This document shows, piece by piece, positions 1 to 8,419 of a DNA stretch of 36,215 nt. Position numbers and translations under genes: made by a program. Origin of the DNA: CAYVQU01 sp964453155 (GTDB lineage: Bacteria > Chloroflexota > Anaerolineae > Anaerolineales > UBA11858); assembly GCA_964453155.1 (NCBI GenBank), contig CAYVQU010000037.1, forward strand, positions 1-36,215, in the 5' to 3' direction. Position 1 is the stretch's first letter; each line of letters starts with the position of its first letter. A model generated the notes under the pieces. The model did no database searches, was not told the DNA's origin, and worked only from the letters and a program-made list of their open reading frames with translations.

Positions 1-2
1 AG

Positions 3-76
3 TGGGCGCAATTGGACTCGAACCAACGACCTCTTCCTTGTAAGGGAAGCGCTCTAACCAGCTGAGCTATGCGCCC
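3..76 (-). tRNA. tRNA-Val (anticodon UAC)
   Basis: Read on the minus strand this folds as a complete cloverleaf. The acceptor stem GGGCGCA (76-70) pairs with TGCGCCC (10-4). The D arm is AGCTCAGCTGGTTAGAGC. The anticodon stem CTTCC/GGAAG encloses the loop CTTACAA, giving anticodon UAC (valine). The T arm carries GGTTCGAGTCC. The discriminator base is A at position 3 and no CCA is encoded. It lies divergent to the lipoprotein gene that follows. Confidence 0.95.
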
Positions 77-251
77 GTGTGGATCAATTTTGGGTGTGCG
101 GGGGATTATACCGCAGATATAATTTTCAGGGAGGAAAATTGCAGGTAAAAGAATTTAGGAACCAGAGTTGCTTACCTTCCTAAAACTGGCTCTTCTTTGG
201 TAAACTAGCGCTGGTTATATCAGCTAAAACTTCGTTCCTAAAGGATTTCGT

Positions 252-893
252 ATGCGCGCTAAAACATTTTTATTCCTGGTCTTAGTAATGACATTTTTGT
301 TATCGGCATGTACGGTAGCACTCCAAGAATCGGCCGTTCAAACTGCTGTTTCGGAGGTGATCGCGACTTCCTCAGCCGATGAATCGGTTAATAGTAACCC
401 ATCAGAGCAAAAGGAACAAACCAACTCTGAAATGGAAGCAGTCAAGGATGGACCATCCCAAACGGAGTTTGATGAGGTCAAACAACAATTAGATGAAGCC
501 CAAATCAAATTGACCGACCAGGCCGGTTTGATTGCTGCTCTCCAAGAAGATTTACAAAAAGCTCAATATTCGCCTACGCCACAGCCAACTGTAATCCCAA
601 CGAACACTCCGACCCCAATCCCCAGTTCTACGCCGACCATTGTGGTCACTCCGGCTGACCAAAAAGCTGTTATTGCTGCTCGGAATGCTCCTTTCTGGAC
701 GTTTAAACAAGAGAATGATGCTGGTAAACCCATTATGATCAAGGTCGAACCAATTGCACGTTATGAGGCAGGGCAAGAATTTGTTGTCAAGACTTGGACG
801 GTTTTAGCCGATGGCGGACTTCGCTTTTATCCGATTGTAGGTCCGCGCGGGGCGGGTTTTTATGTTCTTGTAGATCACGTTCAAGATAAATAA
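252..893 (+). CDS. Hypothetical lipoprotein with coiled coil and Thr/Pro linker
   Basis: A 213-residue exported lipoprotein of unknown function. The N terminus is a short basic segment and hydrophobic core followed by a lipobox (LLSAC, Cys20). Residues about 70-105 are Glu/Gln/Leu-rich and look like a coiled coil. Residues about 108-135 are a Thr/Pro-rich linker of the kind common in Chloroflexota surface proteins. The last 75 residues form a compact domain with no motif I recognise. The start is supported by AAAGGA six bases upstream of the ATG. The gene stands alone between a tRNA and a strong terminator. It is likely anchored to the outer face of the cytoplasmic membrane. Confidence 0.7.
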   Translation: MRAKTFLFLVLVMTFLLSACTVALQESAVQTAVSEVIATSSADESVNSNPSEQKEQTNSEMEAVKDGPSQTEFDEVKQQLDEAQIKLTDQAGLIAALQEDLQKAQYSPTPQPTVIPTNTPTPIPSSTPTIVVTPADQKAVIAARNAPFWTFKQENDAGKPIMIKVEPIARYEAGQEFVVKTWTVLADGGLRFYPIVGPRGAGFYVLVDHVQDK

Positions 894-911
894 AAAAACA
901 TTCCACCTAAA

Positions 912-949
912 CCAAAAGGCTTCCCACTCATCAGTGAGAAGCCTTTTGG
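912..949. terminator. Bidirectional intrinsic terminator
   Basis: A perfect 12-bp stem (CCAAAAGGCTTC with GAAGCCTTTTGG), with a nested CACT/AGTG stem in its loop. It lies between the convergent ends of the lipoprotein gene and the mscS gene. The T-rich arms on both strands fit termination in both directions. Confidence 0.8.
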
Positions 950-980
950 ATTTAATCAAATCGTTGCAGATATTTCAAAC

Positions 981-2084
981 TCAATCGGTGTGAATTTCAA
1001 TTTTGGTCCCGCTATTTCCTGCACCAAGTTTATGGTGCACATCCAACTGCGGATAGGGAATCTCGATACCGGCAGCATTGAGTTCATTGTAAATCACCGA
1101 GTTGACTTTATCAAACATGCGGCGGGTATCGGAATATGAATCTAGCCACCACCGAACTCGGAAAATCAAGGCAGAATCACCAAATTCCAAAAACAAAGCT
1201 TCCACCGGTTTATCCGGCAGAACGCCCTCGACACTTTCTACCGCGTTAATCATGATTTGTCGGGCGGTGTCAATATCGGCGCCATAACCGATTCCAATAT
1301 GAATTTGAATCCGATATTGGGTATCAGGATAAGAGTAATTCACGACTAAACTTTTGCCAATCACAGAATTGGGGACGATGACCATGCGATTATCGCGGGT
1401 CCGAATTCGAGAGCTGCGCAACCCAATATCTACCACATCCCCCCAAGTACCTAAATCCTGGATTTCAATGCGGTCACCAAGTCGAAAAGGACGATCGATC
1501 ATGATAATGAAGCCACTAATTGTGTCTGAAAGCGCTTCTTGTGCGGCCAGGGCGATTGCCAGGGAACCAATGCCCAACGTAGTGACCATCGCGCTGACAT
1601 CGACGTCAAAGTGCCCTAATAAAGTGATCAACCCGATCAACCACAAGATAATCATGGCGATTCGGCGGAAAAATGGCATCAATTGCTCATCGAGTTCTGT
1701 TTCAGTTTTGGCGGCCATCTCATTGCTATACCACAAGAAAAAATAATGGACAAAACGCCAAGCAAATACAAAACCGACCAATAAATACAAAACATAAAAA
1801 ACCTCAGAACTGGTGTCGTTCCAGGATTCAGGGAGAAAATCTAAACGTTTATAAAGAATTTCTCCGGTGATCACTAAAGCTAGCAAGAAAATTGGAACCC
1901 GCAGAATTTCAAAAATCGAATCATCCAAAGTGGTATTCGTGCGGCTAACAAGTTTTCGAGCAGGTTTTTCAAGTATAAATTTGATTATCCAGCGGCCGAA
2001 CACAATTACAAGAACTAGGATAAGTGCGGAAGTACCGATCTGGCCCCATTGATCTCCAGTTAATCCAAGAAATACTGTATCCAT
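981..2084 (-). CDS. Small-conductance mechanosensitive channel, MscS family
   Basis: A 367-residue membrane protein. Several hydrophobic segments occupy roughly residues 15-35, 60-80, 90-115 and 135-160. They are followed by the pore helix and beta domain typical of MscS (Gly/Ala-rich VTTLGIGSLAIALAAQEAL, then a segment with RPFRLGDRIEI and the WGDVVDIGLRSSRI strand region). The C-terminal alpha/beta portion contains the RVRWW strand and ends in a short tail. Family members open under membrane tension and release osmolytes on hypo-osmotic shock. The start has a good Shine-Dalgarno sequence (GGAG, six bases upstream) that overlaps the stop of the preceding desulfhydrase gene, so the two are probably co-transcribed. 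Confidence 0.9.
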   Translation of the reverse strand: MDTVFLGLTGDQWGQIGTSALILVLVIVFGRWIIKFILEKPARKLVSRTNTTLDDSIFEILRVPIFLLALVITGEILYKRLDFLPESWNDTSSEVFYVLYLLVGFVFAWRFVHYFFLWYSNEMAAKTETELDEQLMPFFRRIAMIILWLIGLITLLGHFDVDVSAMVTTLGIGSLAIALAAQEALSDTISGFIIMIDRPFRLGDRIEIQDLGTWGDVVDIGLRSSRIRTRDNRMVIVPNSVIGKSLVVNYSYPDTQYRIQIHIGIGYGADIDTARQIMINAVESVEGVLPDKPVEALFLEFGDSALIFRVRWWLDSYSDTRRMFDKVNSVIYNELNAAGIEIPYPQLDVHHKLGAGNSGTKIEIHTD

Positions 2085-2093
2085 ATTTTTCTC

Positions 2094-3065
2094 CTATACC
2101 GTGATTTGAAGGTTTTGATACTTGTTAGCAAATAACGCCGGGGTGCCACCAGTATGCCAAAATAATACGCTATCATCGGCTGTAAAAAAGCCTTTACGAA
2201 TCAAATTAATCATTCCCCCCATAGCCCGGCCCGTGTAGACCGGGTCGATAAGCAATCCTTCTAATTGGCTACACAGCCGGATTGCTTCTATCTCATTATC
2301 TGTCAAAATACCATATCCTGCGGCACAATAGTCAGCATTCACCAATATTTCATCGGCATCAAAATTATCTTGATGACCAAAGAGGCCCAAGGTCTGAGTG
2401 GCTAAATCCGCCACCCGTTCTTTGAGAAGTTGTTCGGGTTCATCAACGCTGATTCCCAATATTTTTCCATCATATCCGAATAGTTTTGCCCCAGCAACCA
2501 TCCCGGCTTGGGTACCGGCTGAAGATGAAGGAAAAACAATCCAATCAGGTCGCAGATCTTGGGATATTAATTCCTGAATTGCAACGGCATACCCGGCCGC
2601 GCCGGTGGGGCTAGATCCCCCATAGGGAACCAAATAAGGTTCCTGTCCATTTTTTACCGCGGCCTCAAAGGCAACTAGCAAATCTTTTCGGCGGGTCTCC
2701 CAATTGGCCCAAATGATTTCGGCCCCCAGGTATTGGTCTAAAAGGAAATTAGCCGAGGGATCTTCAGTAGGATCCCCGGCCAAAACCAAAATACATTTGA
2801 AACCAAATTTAGCCGCGGCTGCGGCCGTTTGACGGCAATGATTGGACTGCGTCGCTCCAGCCGTTATCAGCGTTTCGGCTCCTAAAGTTTGGGCTTCAGC
2901 AACCAAAAATTCCAATTTTCGGGTTTTATTCCCACCAAAAGCCAACCCCGTTTGATCATCTCGTTTGACATAAATTTTAGGACCACCCAGCTCAGCAGTC
3001 AAACGAGGTAAGAAATCTATGGGGGTCGGTAAGTGGGCAAAGTTTAGACGAGGGATACCTTTCAT
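2094..3065 (-). CDS. PLP-dependent D-cysteine desulfhydrase / ACC deaminase family
   Basis: A 323-residue fold-type II PLP enzyme. The PLP-binding lysine is in the FGGNKTRKLEF motif (Lys47). The substrate/carboxylate loop QSNHCRQTAAAAA follows at about residues 73-85, and a glycine-rich phosphate loop PSSSAGTQAG lies near residues 180-190. The family includes D-cysteine desulfhydrase (D-Cys to pyruvate, sulfide and ammonia) and 1-aminocyclopropane-1-carboxylate deaminase. The C-terminal segment LFWHTGGTPALF is typical of the family. The two activities cannot be separated by reading alone, but D-cysteine desulfhydrase is more common outside plant-associated bacteria. The gene lies between the FemAB-like gene and mscS on the same strand. 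Confidence 0.85.
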   Translation of the reverse strand: MKGIPRLNFAHLPTPIDFLPRLTAELGGPKIYVKRDDQTGLAFGGNKTRKLEFLVAEAQTLGAETLITAGATQSNHCRQTAAAAAKFGFKCILVLAGDPTEDPSANFLLDQYLGAEIIWANWETRRKDLLVAFEAAVKNGQEPYLVPYGGSSPTGAAGYAVAIQELISQDLRPDWIVFPSSSAGTQAGMVAGAKLFGYDGKILGISVDEPEQLLKERVADLATQTLGLFGHQDNFDADEILVNADYCAAGYGILTDNEIEAIRLCSQLEGLLIDPVYTGRAMGGMINLIRKGFFTADDSVLFWHTGGTPALFANKYQNLQITV

Positions 3066-3109
3066 TTTAACTCCTGAAGGTGTTCAGTGATTGAGTCTCC
3101 AAATTGGTT

Positions 3110-4216
3110 TTAGGCAACCAAATCCTTGGTACGGCGGTTGCCCTGTCTACGCATGAAACCCAAAACTTTGGGCAATACCTGGGTATACAGTCGATGATAC
3201 ATTGGTTTTATGGGCAAATCATATGCCCCTAATGTACGCACTACTTGCCCCCCGAGGCCGCGTTTGAACCGAAAGACCCCCCACATCGAATCGGATTCGT
3301 CAAATACTTCTGGGGCACCCCACAAATCATATATTCGACAGCCTGCTGCTTTAGCCCGGCGCATCGCCTCCCATTGGAGCAAATAGGTCGGCATTTTATT
3401 TCGATGGACAGGGCGAGACATACCATGCATATAATATGCTCGTTCAGCAAACCGAAACATCATTATCCCCGCAACCGGCTCACTTTCCACTTCTGCAATC
3501 AATGGTTCCAGCATATCCCCTGAAAAGAAAGTTTGCCAAACCGCGTGATAATATTCCTGGCTTCGGATCACGAAGCCATCCCGCAAAGAAGTTTCGGCGT
3601 ACATGCGATAAAGCATGTCAAAATCATCTGGGGTTCCAGTCCGCACCGTTACGCCTTTTCTTCCAGCCAGGCGAACGTTATAGCGCGTTTTTTGCTTCAT
3701 TTGAGCCAGTAAGGTCTCTTCTGAAGGCTTCAGTTCAATCGTAACGGTATTGCGAAATTGAACTTGTTCGTCAGAGAATTGCCAATTTCGCCAGCGTAAC
3801 TCTTGGACGAGGGCTGTACCTGCGGGGTTTGATTGCTCGTCTTCTGTGCCCAGAATTCCAGTACCTAAAGGGATATCGGGATCAATTTTTATGAATATTG
3901 CACCTTGTTGACGGGCAAAATCTTTCAAATCAGAGAAAACAGTTTTTTTGAGAGCTTCAGATTCCCAGGAGCGCAACAACGGGCCTTTTGGCGCATACAA
4001 AATCCGCAACCGGCTTGAAAAGCCTCCCAAGACAATTGTACGCTGAAGAATCAAGGCGGCTGCTTCTGGATTTTCAGGAGGCCCCCAAATCTTGTAATGT
4101 GGTTCCCAACCAAACTGAGATTTTACCTGTCCCCACTGATAGGACTGCAAAATATGCGGCTCTGGGAAAGATGCAATGATTTGATTCCAGGTTTTTTCAT
4201 CCATTGGACCAATCAT
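3110..4216 (-). CDS. FemAB-family aminoacyltransferase (peptidoglycan bridge / GNAT fold)
   Basis: About 368 residues with the tandem GNAT-like architecture of FemA/FemB/FemX proteins. The N-terminal signature HILQSYQWGQVKSQFGWEP, the central QKTRYNVRLAGRKGV segment and the C-terminal YDLWGAPE...GVFRFKRGLGG block are all family hallmarks. These enzymes move amino acids from aminoacyl-tRNA to lipid II, or transfer related groups to envelope polymers, in the cytoplasm at the membrane. I chose the ATG at 4216. The frame continues to a TTG at 4240, but neither site has a clear Shine-Dalgarno sequence. It follows the YfhO/GT-C cluster on the same strand after a 170-base gap, consistent with a shared role in the cell envelope. 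Confidence 0.8.
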   Translation of the reverse strand: MIGPMDEKTWNQIIASFPEPHILQSYQWGQVKSQFGWEPHYKIWGPPENPEAAALILQRTIVLGGFSSRLRILYAPKGPLLRSWESEALKKTVFSDLKDFARQQGAIFIKIDPDIPLGTGILGTEDEQSNPAGTALVQELRWRNWQFSDEQVQFRNTVTIELKPSEETLLAQMKQKTRYNVRLAGRKGVTVRTGTPDDFDMLYRMYAETSLRDGFVIRSQEYYHAVWQTFFSGDMLEPLIAEVESEPVAGIMMFRFAERAYYMHGMSRPVHRNKMPTYLLQWEAMRRAKAAGCRIYDLWGAPEVFDESDSMWGVFRFKRGLGGQVVRTLGAYDLPIKPMYHRLYTQVLPKVLGFMRRQGNRRTKDLVA

Positions 4217-4251
4217 AAATGATGTTATCAAAGAAGGCAAATTGAATTATG

Positions 4252-4301
4252 GGCGTGGCGATTTGGGCTGAAAATGAAACGGTCAAAATTACCGCCACGC
4301 C
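4252..4301. repeat. Inverted repeat between yfhO-like and femAB-like genes
   Basis: GGCGTGGCG at 4252-4260 and its exact complement CGCCACGCC at 4293-4301 enclose 32 bases, with a small CGGT/ACCG stem inside. It lies just upstream of the FemAB-like start on the minus strand. It could be an mRNA leader hairpin or a weak terminator. No T-run follows on the minus strand. Confidence 0.4.
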
Positions 4302-4385
4302 TTAGCATTTTTAGGTTTGAGTGTGAATTTTATTTCAAAACTCTTTTCAAAAACTACCTAAAAGGTGTGCTCTCGCCTCACCGCG

Positions 4386-6770
4386 TTAATCCAATCGATT
4401 CCAGAATTTCCAGGTATACAATAAACCCAGCCAAGTGGTAATACTAATCAATACACCGCTATAAAAGGACCAGGGTTGATAGATGAGTTTTATTTCATGC
4501 TGACCCACAGGAACTTCAACCGCTCGGAACAGGAAATTCCCTGAATAAATTTCAACGACTTCATTATTAAGAAAAGCTTTCCAGCCGGGATAGTGGATAT
4601 CTGAGAAAACCAACCATCCTGGTTGCAGCGTATCCACTTGAATGCTTATTGCATTCGGAGTTTCTGAGACAATTTTTGAAGAATAATCGATTGGAAAACA
4701 CTCTTGGTTTTGCACTTTGGTGATACCTTCTAGAACTACCTCGGCATTGAAATTTACATCACCAGAAAACACTAAATCCAAGGCTTTCTGACTTGTTTTT
4801 GCCGAACGAGCACAAGGGACCCAGCGCACTCGCTGGGTTTCTGCAATCTGAGCAGTTGTGGTGGTTGTTGCCGAAATCGGCTCCGTCCAGACGAGGGTAT
4901 CAACCGCCATAATATCAAGTAGACTTGGGTAATTTTGCAAGTCGCGATCGGCCAGTTTTTCCATCCACTGCGCATATCGTCCCGGAACCAAAGGATCATA
5001 ATTATTCACAACGGGGATCCTTTGCATCATATTCAAATTTGGTAAAGGAATGGAATAAAGATCATCCCAATTTAGGTGGGGATCAAAGGTATCTAAAGTG
5101 AAATATTGTTTGTATTTTATTTCGTCTTCGGTTTTGGGGTGAAGTAGAACTCTCAGACCTGAATTTGAGGGGGGGGGCGTTAAATTTTCAGAGCTAAGCT
5201 GATAGAAATTCGCGGCAATGCTAGGATTATGTCCCCAGCCGGCAACCAAAAGATCAGTAAAAACCAATAAAACAACCCCAGCCACCCAAATCGAGGAATG
5301 GCCAGTTGGAGGATGAGTATCATCTTTGGCCATCAACGAAGATAACCCCGCGCCAACACCCCATAACCCAGCTAGCGCTAAAGCTGATACAAAAGTCGGT
5401 CGAAAATCAGTGACCAGATCGCGTAAAACCCACCAGCCCAGGCCAGCCCCGAGCATGATGGCAAATGCCCCCATCGTTCCTAACCGGGTCCAGTATAAAC
5501 TCCGGCCAACAGGTTTATGCCAATATTCAACCCCATAGCTACTGAGCACTGCCAGGGCAAATACCGCCCAAATTGAAAAACGGGTAGGCGAACGAAACAT
5601 ACTAAAAGTTGGAACATTTTTATATAGCCAGGGGAAAATTACCGTATTGTCCCCTAAGGCGAAGATAAAGGCTATGATGATTACAGTGAGCAGGAATCGA
5701 ATAAACCCAACAGGATAAGGCTGGTGGGATTTGTGGGGTAAATTTGAATTCTTTTTAGAACTAAACAAACCATTTCTCAGGGTGGCTAACGCTAAGAGAA
5801 TCGGGATCAATCCGATATAAATTGCATCTTCCCAAAAACTGCCATATCCCCAATAATCCCCAAGGGCCTGACTACCAAAAAAGTTTGGAGCCAGTAATCC
5901 TACAAACCGCCACGGCCAAAATGAATATCCCATGGCCAATTCATAATCGACGGCGGTTGATCGTTGCGATTGCATTAAATACTCAGCGGTAGGTATCAAT
6001 TGAATCGCGGCCAGACCTAAACCAAGTAAGACCGCCACTCCTAGCAAAACCCAATTTCGGCCGACCACTTTCAAGCGTCCAAATTTATATTGTTCAAGTT
6101 GCTGGGGGTTTTGCCAGGACCAGAACCCGATCCACAGTCCAGCCAGCAACCAGGTATACCAGGTTGTCTGAGCATGACCGGCTAACAATTGCAGTCCGAT
6201 GATGAACCCCAATTTAAGCAACGTTCGTCTTGGTCGTTTCCGGTGCACAAGATCAAAACTCAATACCAGCACCCACGGCAGCCAGGCCACTGTGGTAATC
6301 ACACTGGCAAACCAGGCCCGAGTTATCAGATAACCCGAGAGACTAAAAGCCAGTCCGCCGATGGTTTGAGCCAGGCGTCCTAATTCTAAGCGACGAATGA
6401 CCTGTACCATTCCCATCCCTGCCCAGATTAAATGCAATACTACCACCAAGGCCTGGCTCCATGCCAAAGCAGTGATTCCCCCGCCGACATAAAACAGAAA
6501 AAATATCCAATTGGGTGGATAGAATAAGGCCGATTGATAATTCGCAATTAAGGGCGCTCCCATCCCCACTAACGGATTCCACAGGGGGAGGTGACCGCTT
6601 AAGAGGGTATCAAATGCCCACTGCCACCAGGGGATAAATTGCAATGCCGGCGTACCCCAAAAGAGGGCTTTGCCGGTAAACAATACCGGAGAGAGCAAGA
6701 TCACAGGGCCAATAATGATAGGTAAGTACGGGAGTGGAAAGTTGCGGCGCAAGTTGGTTTTAGATCGCAT
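4386..6770 (-). CDS. YfhO-family GT-C-like membrane protein (copy 2)
   Basis: A 794-residue polytopic membrane protein with about a dozen hydrophobic segments and a large C-terminal extracytoplasmic domain. The first loop contains the family pattern (SGHLPLWNPLVGMGAPLIAN), and the C-terminal domain has PGWLVFSDIHYPGWKAFLN followed by a beta-rich part and a final transmembrane helix. YfhO proteins are GT-C-fold glycosyltransferase-like enzymes. Bacillus YfhO has been linked to lipoteichoic acid glycosylation. It shares the C-terminal block with the 739-residue protein at 8406-10625, so the two are paralogues. It starts 11 bases after the stop of the preceding GT-C-like gene. An uninterrupted run of nine C bases in the coding strand (5169-5177) is unusual. 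Confidence 0.8.
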   Translation of the reverse strand: MRSKTNLRRNFPLPYLPIIIGPVILLSPVLFTGKALFWGTPALQFIPWWQWAFDTLLSGHLPLWNPLVGMGAPLIANYQSALFYPPNWIFFLFYVGGGITALAWSQALVVVLHLIWAGMGMVQVIRRLELGRLAQTIGGLAFSLSGYLITRAWFASVITTVAWLPWVLVLSFDLVHRKRPRRTLLKLGFIIGLQLLAGHAQTTWYTWLLAGLWIGFWSWQNPQQLEQYKFGRLKVVGRNWVLLGVAVLLGLGLAAIQLIPTAEYLMQSQRSTAVDYELAMGYSFWPWRFVGLLAPNFFGSQALGDYWGYGSFWEDAIYIGLIPILLALATLRNGLFSSKKNSNLPHKSHQPYPVGFIRFLLTVIIIAFIFALGDNTVIFPWLYKNVPTFSMFRSPTRFSIWAVFALAVLSSYGVEYWHKPVGRSLYWTRLGTMGAFAIMLGAGLGWWVLRDLVTDFRPTFVSALALAGLWGVGAGLSSLMAKDDTHPPTGHSSIWVAGVVLLVFTDLLVAGWGHNPSIAANFYQLSSENLTPPPSNSGLRVLLHPKTEDEIKYKQYFTLDTFDPHLNWDDLYSIPLPNLNMMQRIPVVNNYDPLVPGRYAQWMEKLADRDLQNYPSLLDIMAVDTLVWTEPISATTTTTAQIAETQRVRWVPCARSAKTSQKALDLVFSGDVNFNAEVVLEGITKVQNQECFPIDYSSKIVSETPNAISIQVDTLQPGWLVFSDIHYPGWKAFLNNEVVEIYSGNFLFRAVEVPVGQHEIKLIYQPWSFYSGVLISITTWLGLLYTWKFWNRLD

Positions 6771-6781
6771 AGGAAAACAAT

Positions 6782-8419
6782 TTATTTAATCACACTGAAA
6801 ATTGAATATTCTCCATCTGAGAAAATTTCGAACAAATAGTCGGCCTCACCTGGCTGCCAGGAGCCTAATTCTCGTTCTTCCGGGCCCCAAAAAACATAGT
6901 CAACATTATAGTCATCTAAAAGTGAGCGGCGCACCTGATCAGAAGACTCCAAGGTGTAGAATGCCGAGACCCGGGTAGCAATTTGAGCGTGATTAATGGT
7001 TTCAGGGCCATGCCCAAGAACAACATATACCGGGATCCAGGCGGGCAATGCATTGCCGGTTTCGAAGGATGACAGCACAACATCATTGGCAGTGGTAGTT
7101 CGGGCTAAGAAATTAAATGCCGCGACCTCGGCAGTTGGTCGGAAAACCGGGATGGTGGGATTTTGAGCCGCGGTAAAACTTCCAATCCACAGAATCAATG
7201 TAGAAGGTATTGTGAATAATGAATAAACCCTAATCCATTGTATGCCTCTTTTGGGTGTGAAATCAAATAAACTCAAAGCCAGAATGACCAGCACAATCCA
7301 AAATCCCTCTATCAAACGACGTTGCAAATTGAAAGGCATCATAAATAGGAGTGGGATCAAAAAAAACCAAGTAAACAAAAACAACTCCATTTTTTTCAAA
7401 TCAAGTTGCCGGATTTTTTTGACTAAGGCGATGACAACGAATGGCAATAAAAACCCATAGGCCACCAGATAATGGGGAATTGGTGGGGCTGGGAGACGAT
7501 TTTGAGCCATCCACTGGTTTATGAAGGGATCTTGAAAATAAACCCAAAAACTATAACCAACCAAAGGCAGGGTAATCAACCCAGCCCAGAACGCGGTTTG
7601 GATCAGTTTTTTCCAATAGGGCCCGGCCCACGCGTGGCCCAGATATCGTCGGATGCCGTTGATCGCCAGAAAGATTACTAAATACCAACCCACCAAGACC
7701 CCAATGAGCATCCCGGTCAATTGCTGGAAAATCAGGGTAAGCACCCAGAGAAGGCCGGGAGGCCAGTTAGCAATCCCTAAGATGGGTACGTTCAATGGGT
7801 CAGAATCGTATACTCGAATTAGAAATGCCCGCAACCCCCACAGAAAAAAGGCGCGCGCCCAGGGTAGATGAGCAATTCCAAAAATCCCCAAAAAACCAAA
7901 TGTTTCTGGCGAAAAGAAATCAAGGGGCAGAAACCCTAACCACTGAGACCGGCCTAGTAAAACCAAAATCCAACCGCCACCACCACCAAGGGTAGCCAGG
8001 AAAACGCCTAACCGGCGCGAATGCACTTGCCGTAGAAACAGCGCCATGAAATCGTAGGTGGCAATGATGGCCAAAACACCCCCTGCAAACCGAAAAATAT
8101 GATAAATCGCCACCAATTGGGGATGTTGCCCGGGTTGGGCCGAAAGTTTGCCCAACAACAAATATGGGAAAAATATCAAAGCTCCATCTTGATGAACTGC
8201 TGAATACGGGGTCCGAAATAACCACTCACCCGCCGCGCCGCTTAGCATTTTGGCAAGATATGAGTTACCGTCGGTAACCCCAAATAGAAAACCGGTAAAA
8301 ACCCATTCATCAGCGGCTTGCTGATAACCCACAAAATAGGGCACGGACAAAAGCACCATCACAACCAGGGCAAAAACAATAACCCAGCGGTTTTCAGAAT
8401 TAATCTTATCTGCTTTCAT
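6782..8419 (-). CDS. GT-C-like polytopic membrane protein of unknown function (copy 2)
   Basis: About 545 residues, mostly transmembrane helices, with a soluble C-terminal tail. I do not recognise a named family. The N-terminal loop motif TDGNSYLAKM and the C-terminal VDYVFWGPEERELG block recur in the protein at 10622-12166, so this is a paralogue of it. The Asp in DGNSYLAKM sits in the first extracytoplasmic loop, where GT-C glycosyltransferases carry a catalytic acid. A glycosyltransferase or lipid-linked sugar role is therefore an inference. The open frame extends upstream to 8560, but that part is non-hydrophobic and lies wholly inside the upstream YfhO gene. I chose the ATG at 8419 (8425 is an alternative), giving a short overlap with the upstream gene and likely translational coupling. 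Confidence 0.65.
   Translation of the reverse strand: MKADKINSENRWVIVFALVVMVLLSVPYFVGYQQAADEWVFTGFLFGVTDGNSYLAKMLSGAAGEWLFRTPYSAVHQDGALIFFPYLLLGKLSAQPGQHPQLVAIYHIFRFAGGVLAIIATYDFMALFLRQVHSRRLGVFLATLGGGGGWILVLLGRSQWLGFLPLDFFSPETFGFLGIFGIAHLPWARAFFLWGLRAFLIRVYDSDPLNVPILGIANWPPGLLWVLTLIFQQLTGMLIGVLVGWYLVIFLAINGIRRYLGHAWAGPYWKKLIQTAFWAGLITLPLVGYSFWVYFQDPFINQWMAQNRLPAPPIPHYLVAYGFLLPFVVIALVKKIRQLDLKKMELFLFTWFFLIPLLFMMPFNLQRRLIEGFWIVLVILALSLFDFTPKRGIQWIRVYSLFTIPSTLILWIGSFTAAQNPTIPVFRPTAEVAAFNFLARTTTANDVVLSSFETGNALPAWIPVYVVLGHGPETINHAQIATRVSAFYTLESSDQVRRSLLDDYNVDYVFWGPEERELGSWQPGEADYLFEIFSDGEYSIFSVIK

Noticed and set aside
3245..3744. Plus-strand open frames opposite the FemAB-like gene
   Set aside because: They are shadows of a well-supported minus-strand gene, with no ribosome sites and implausible composition.
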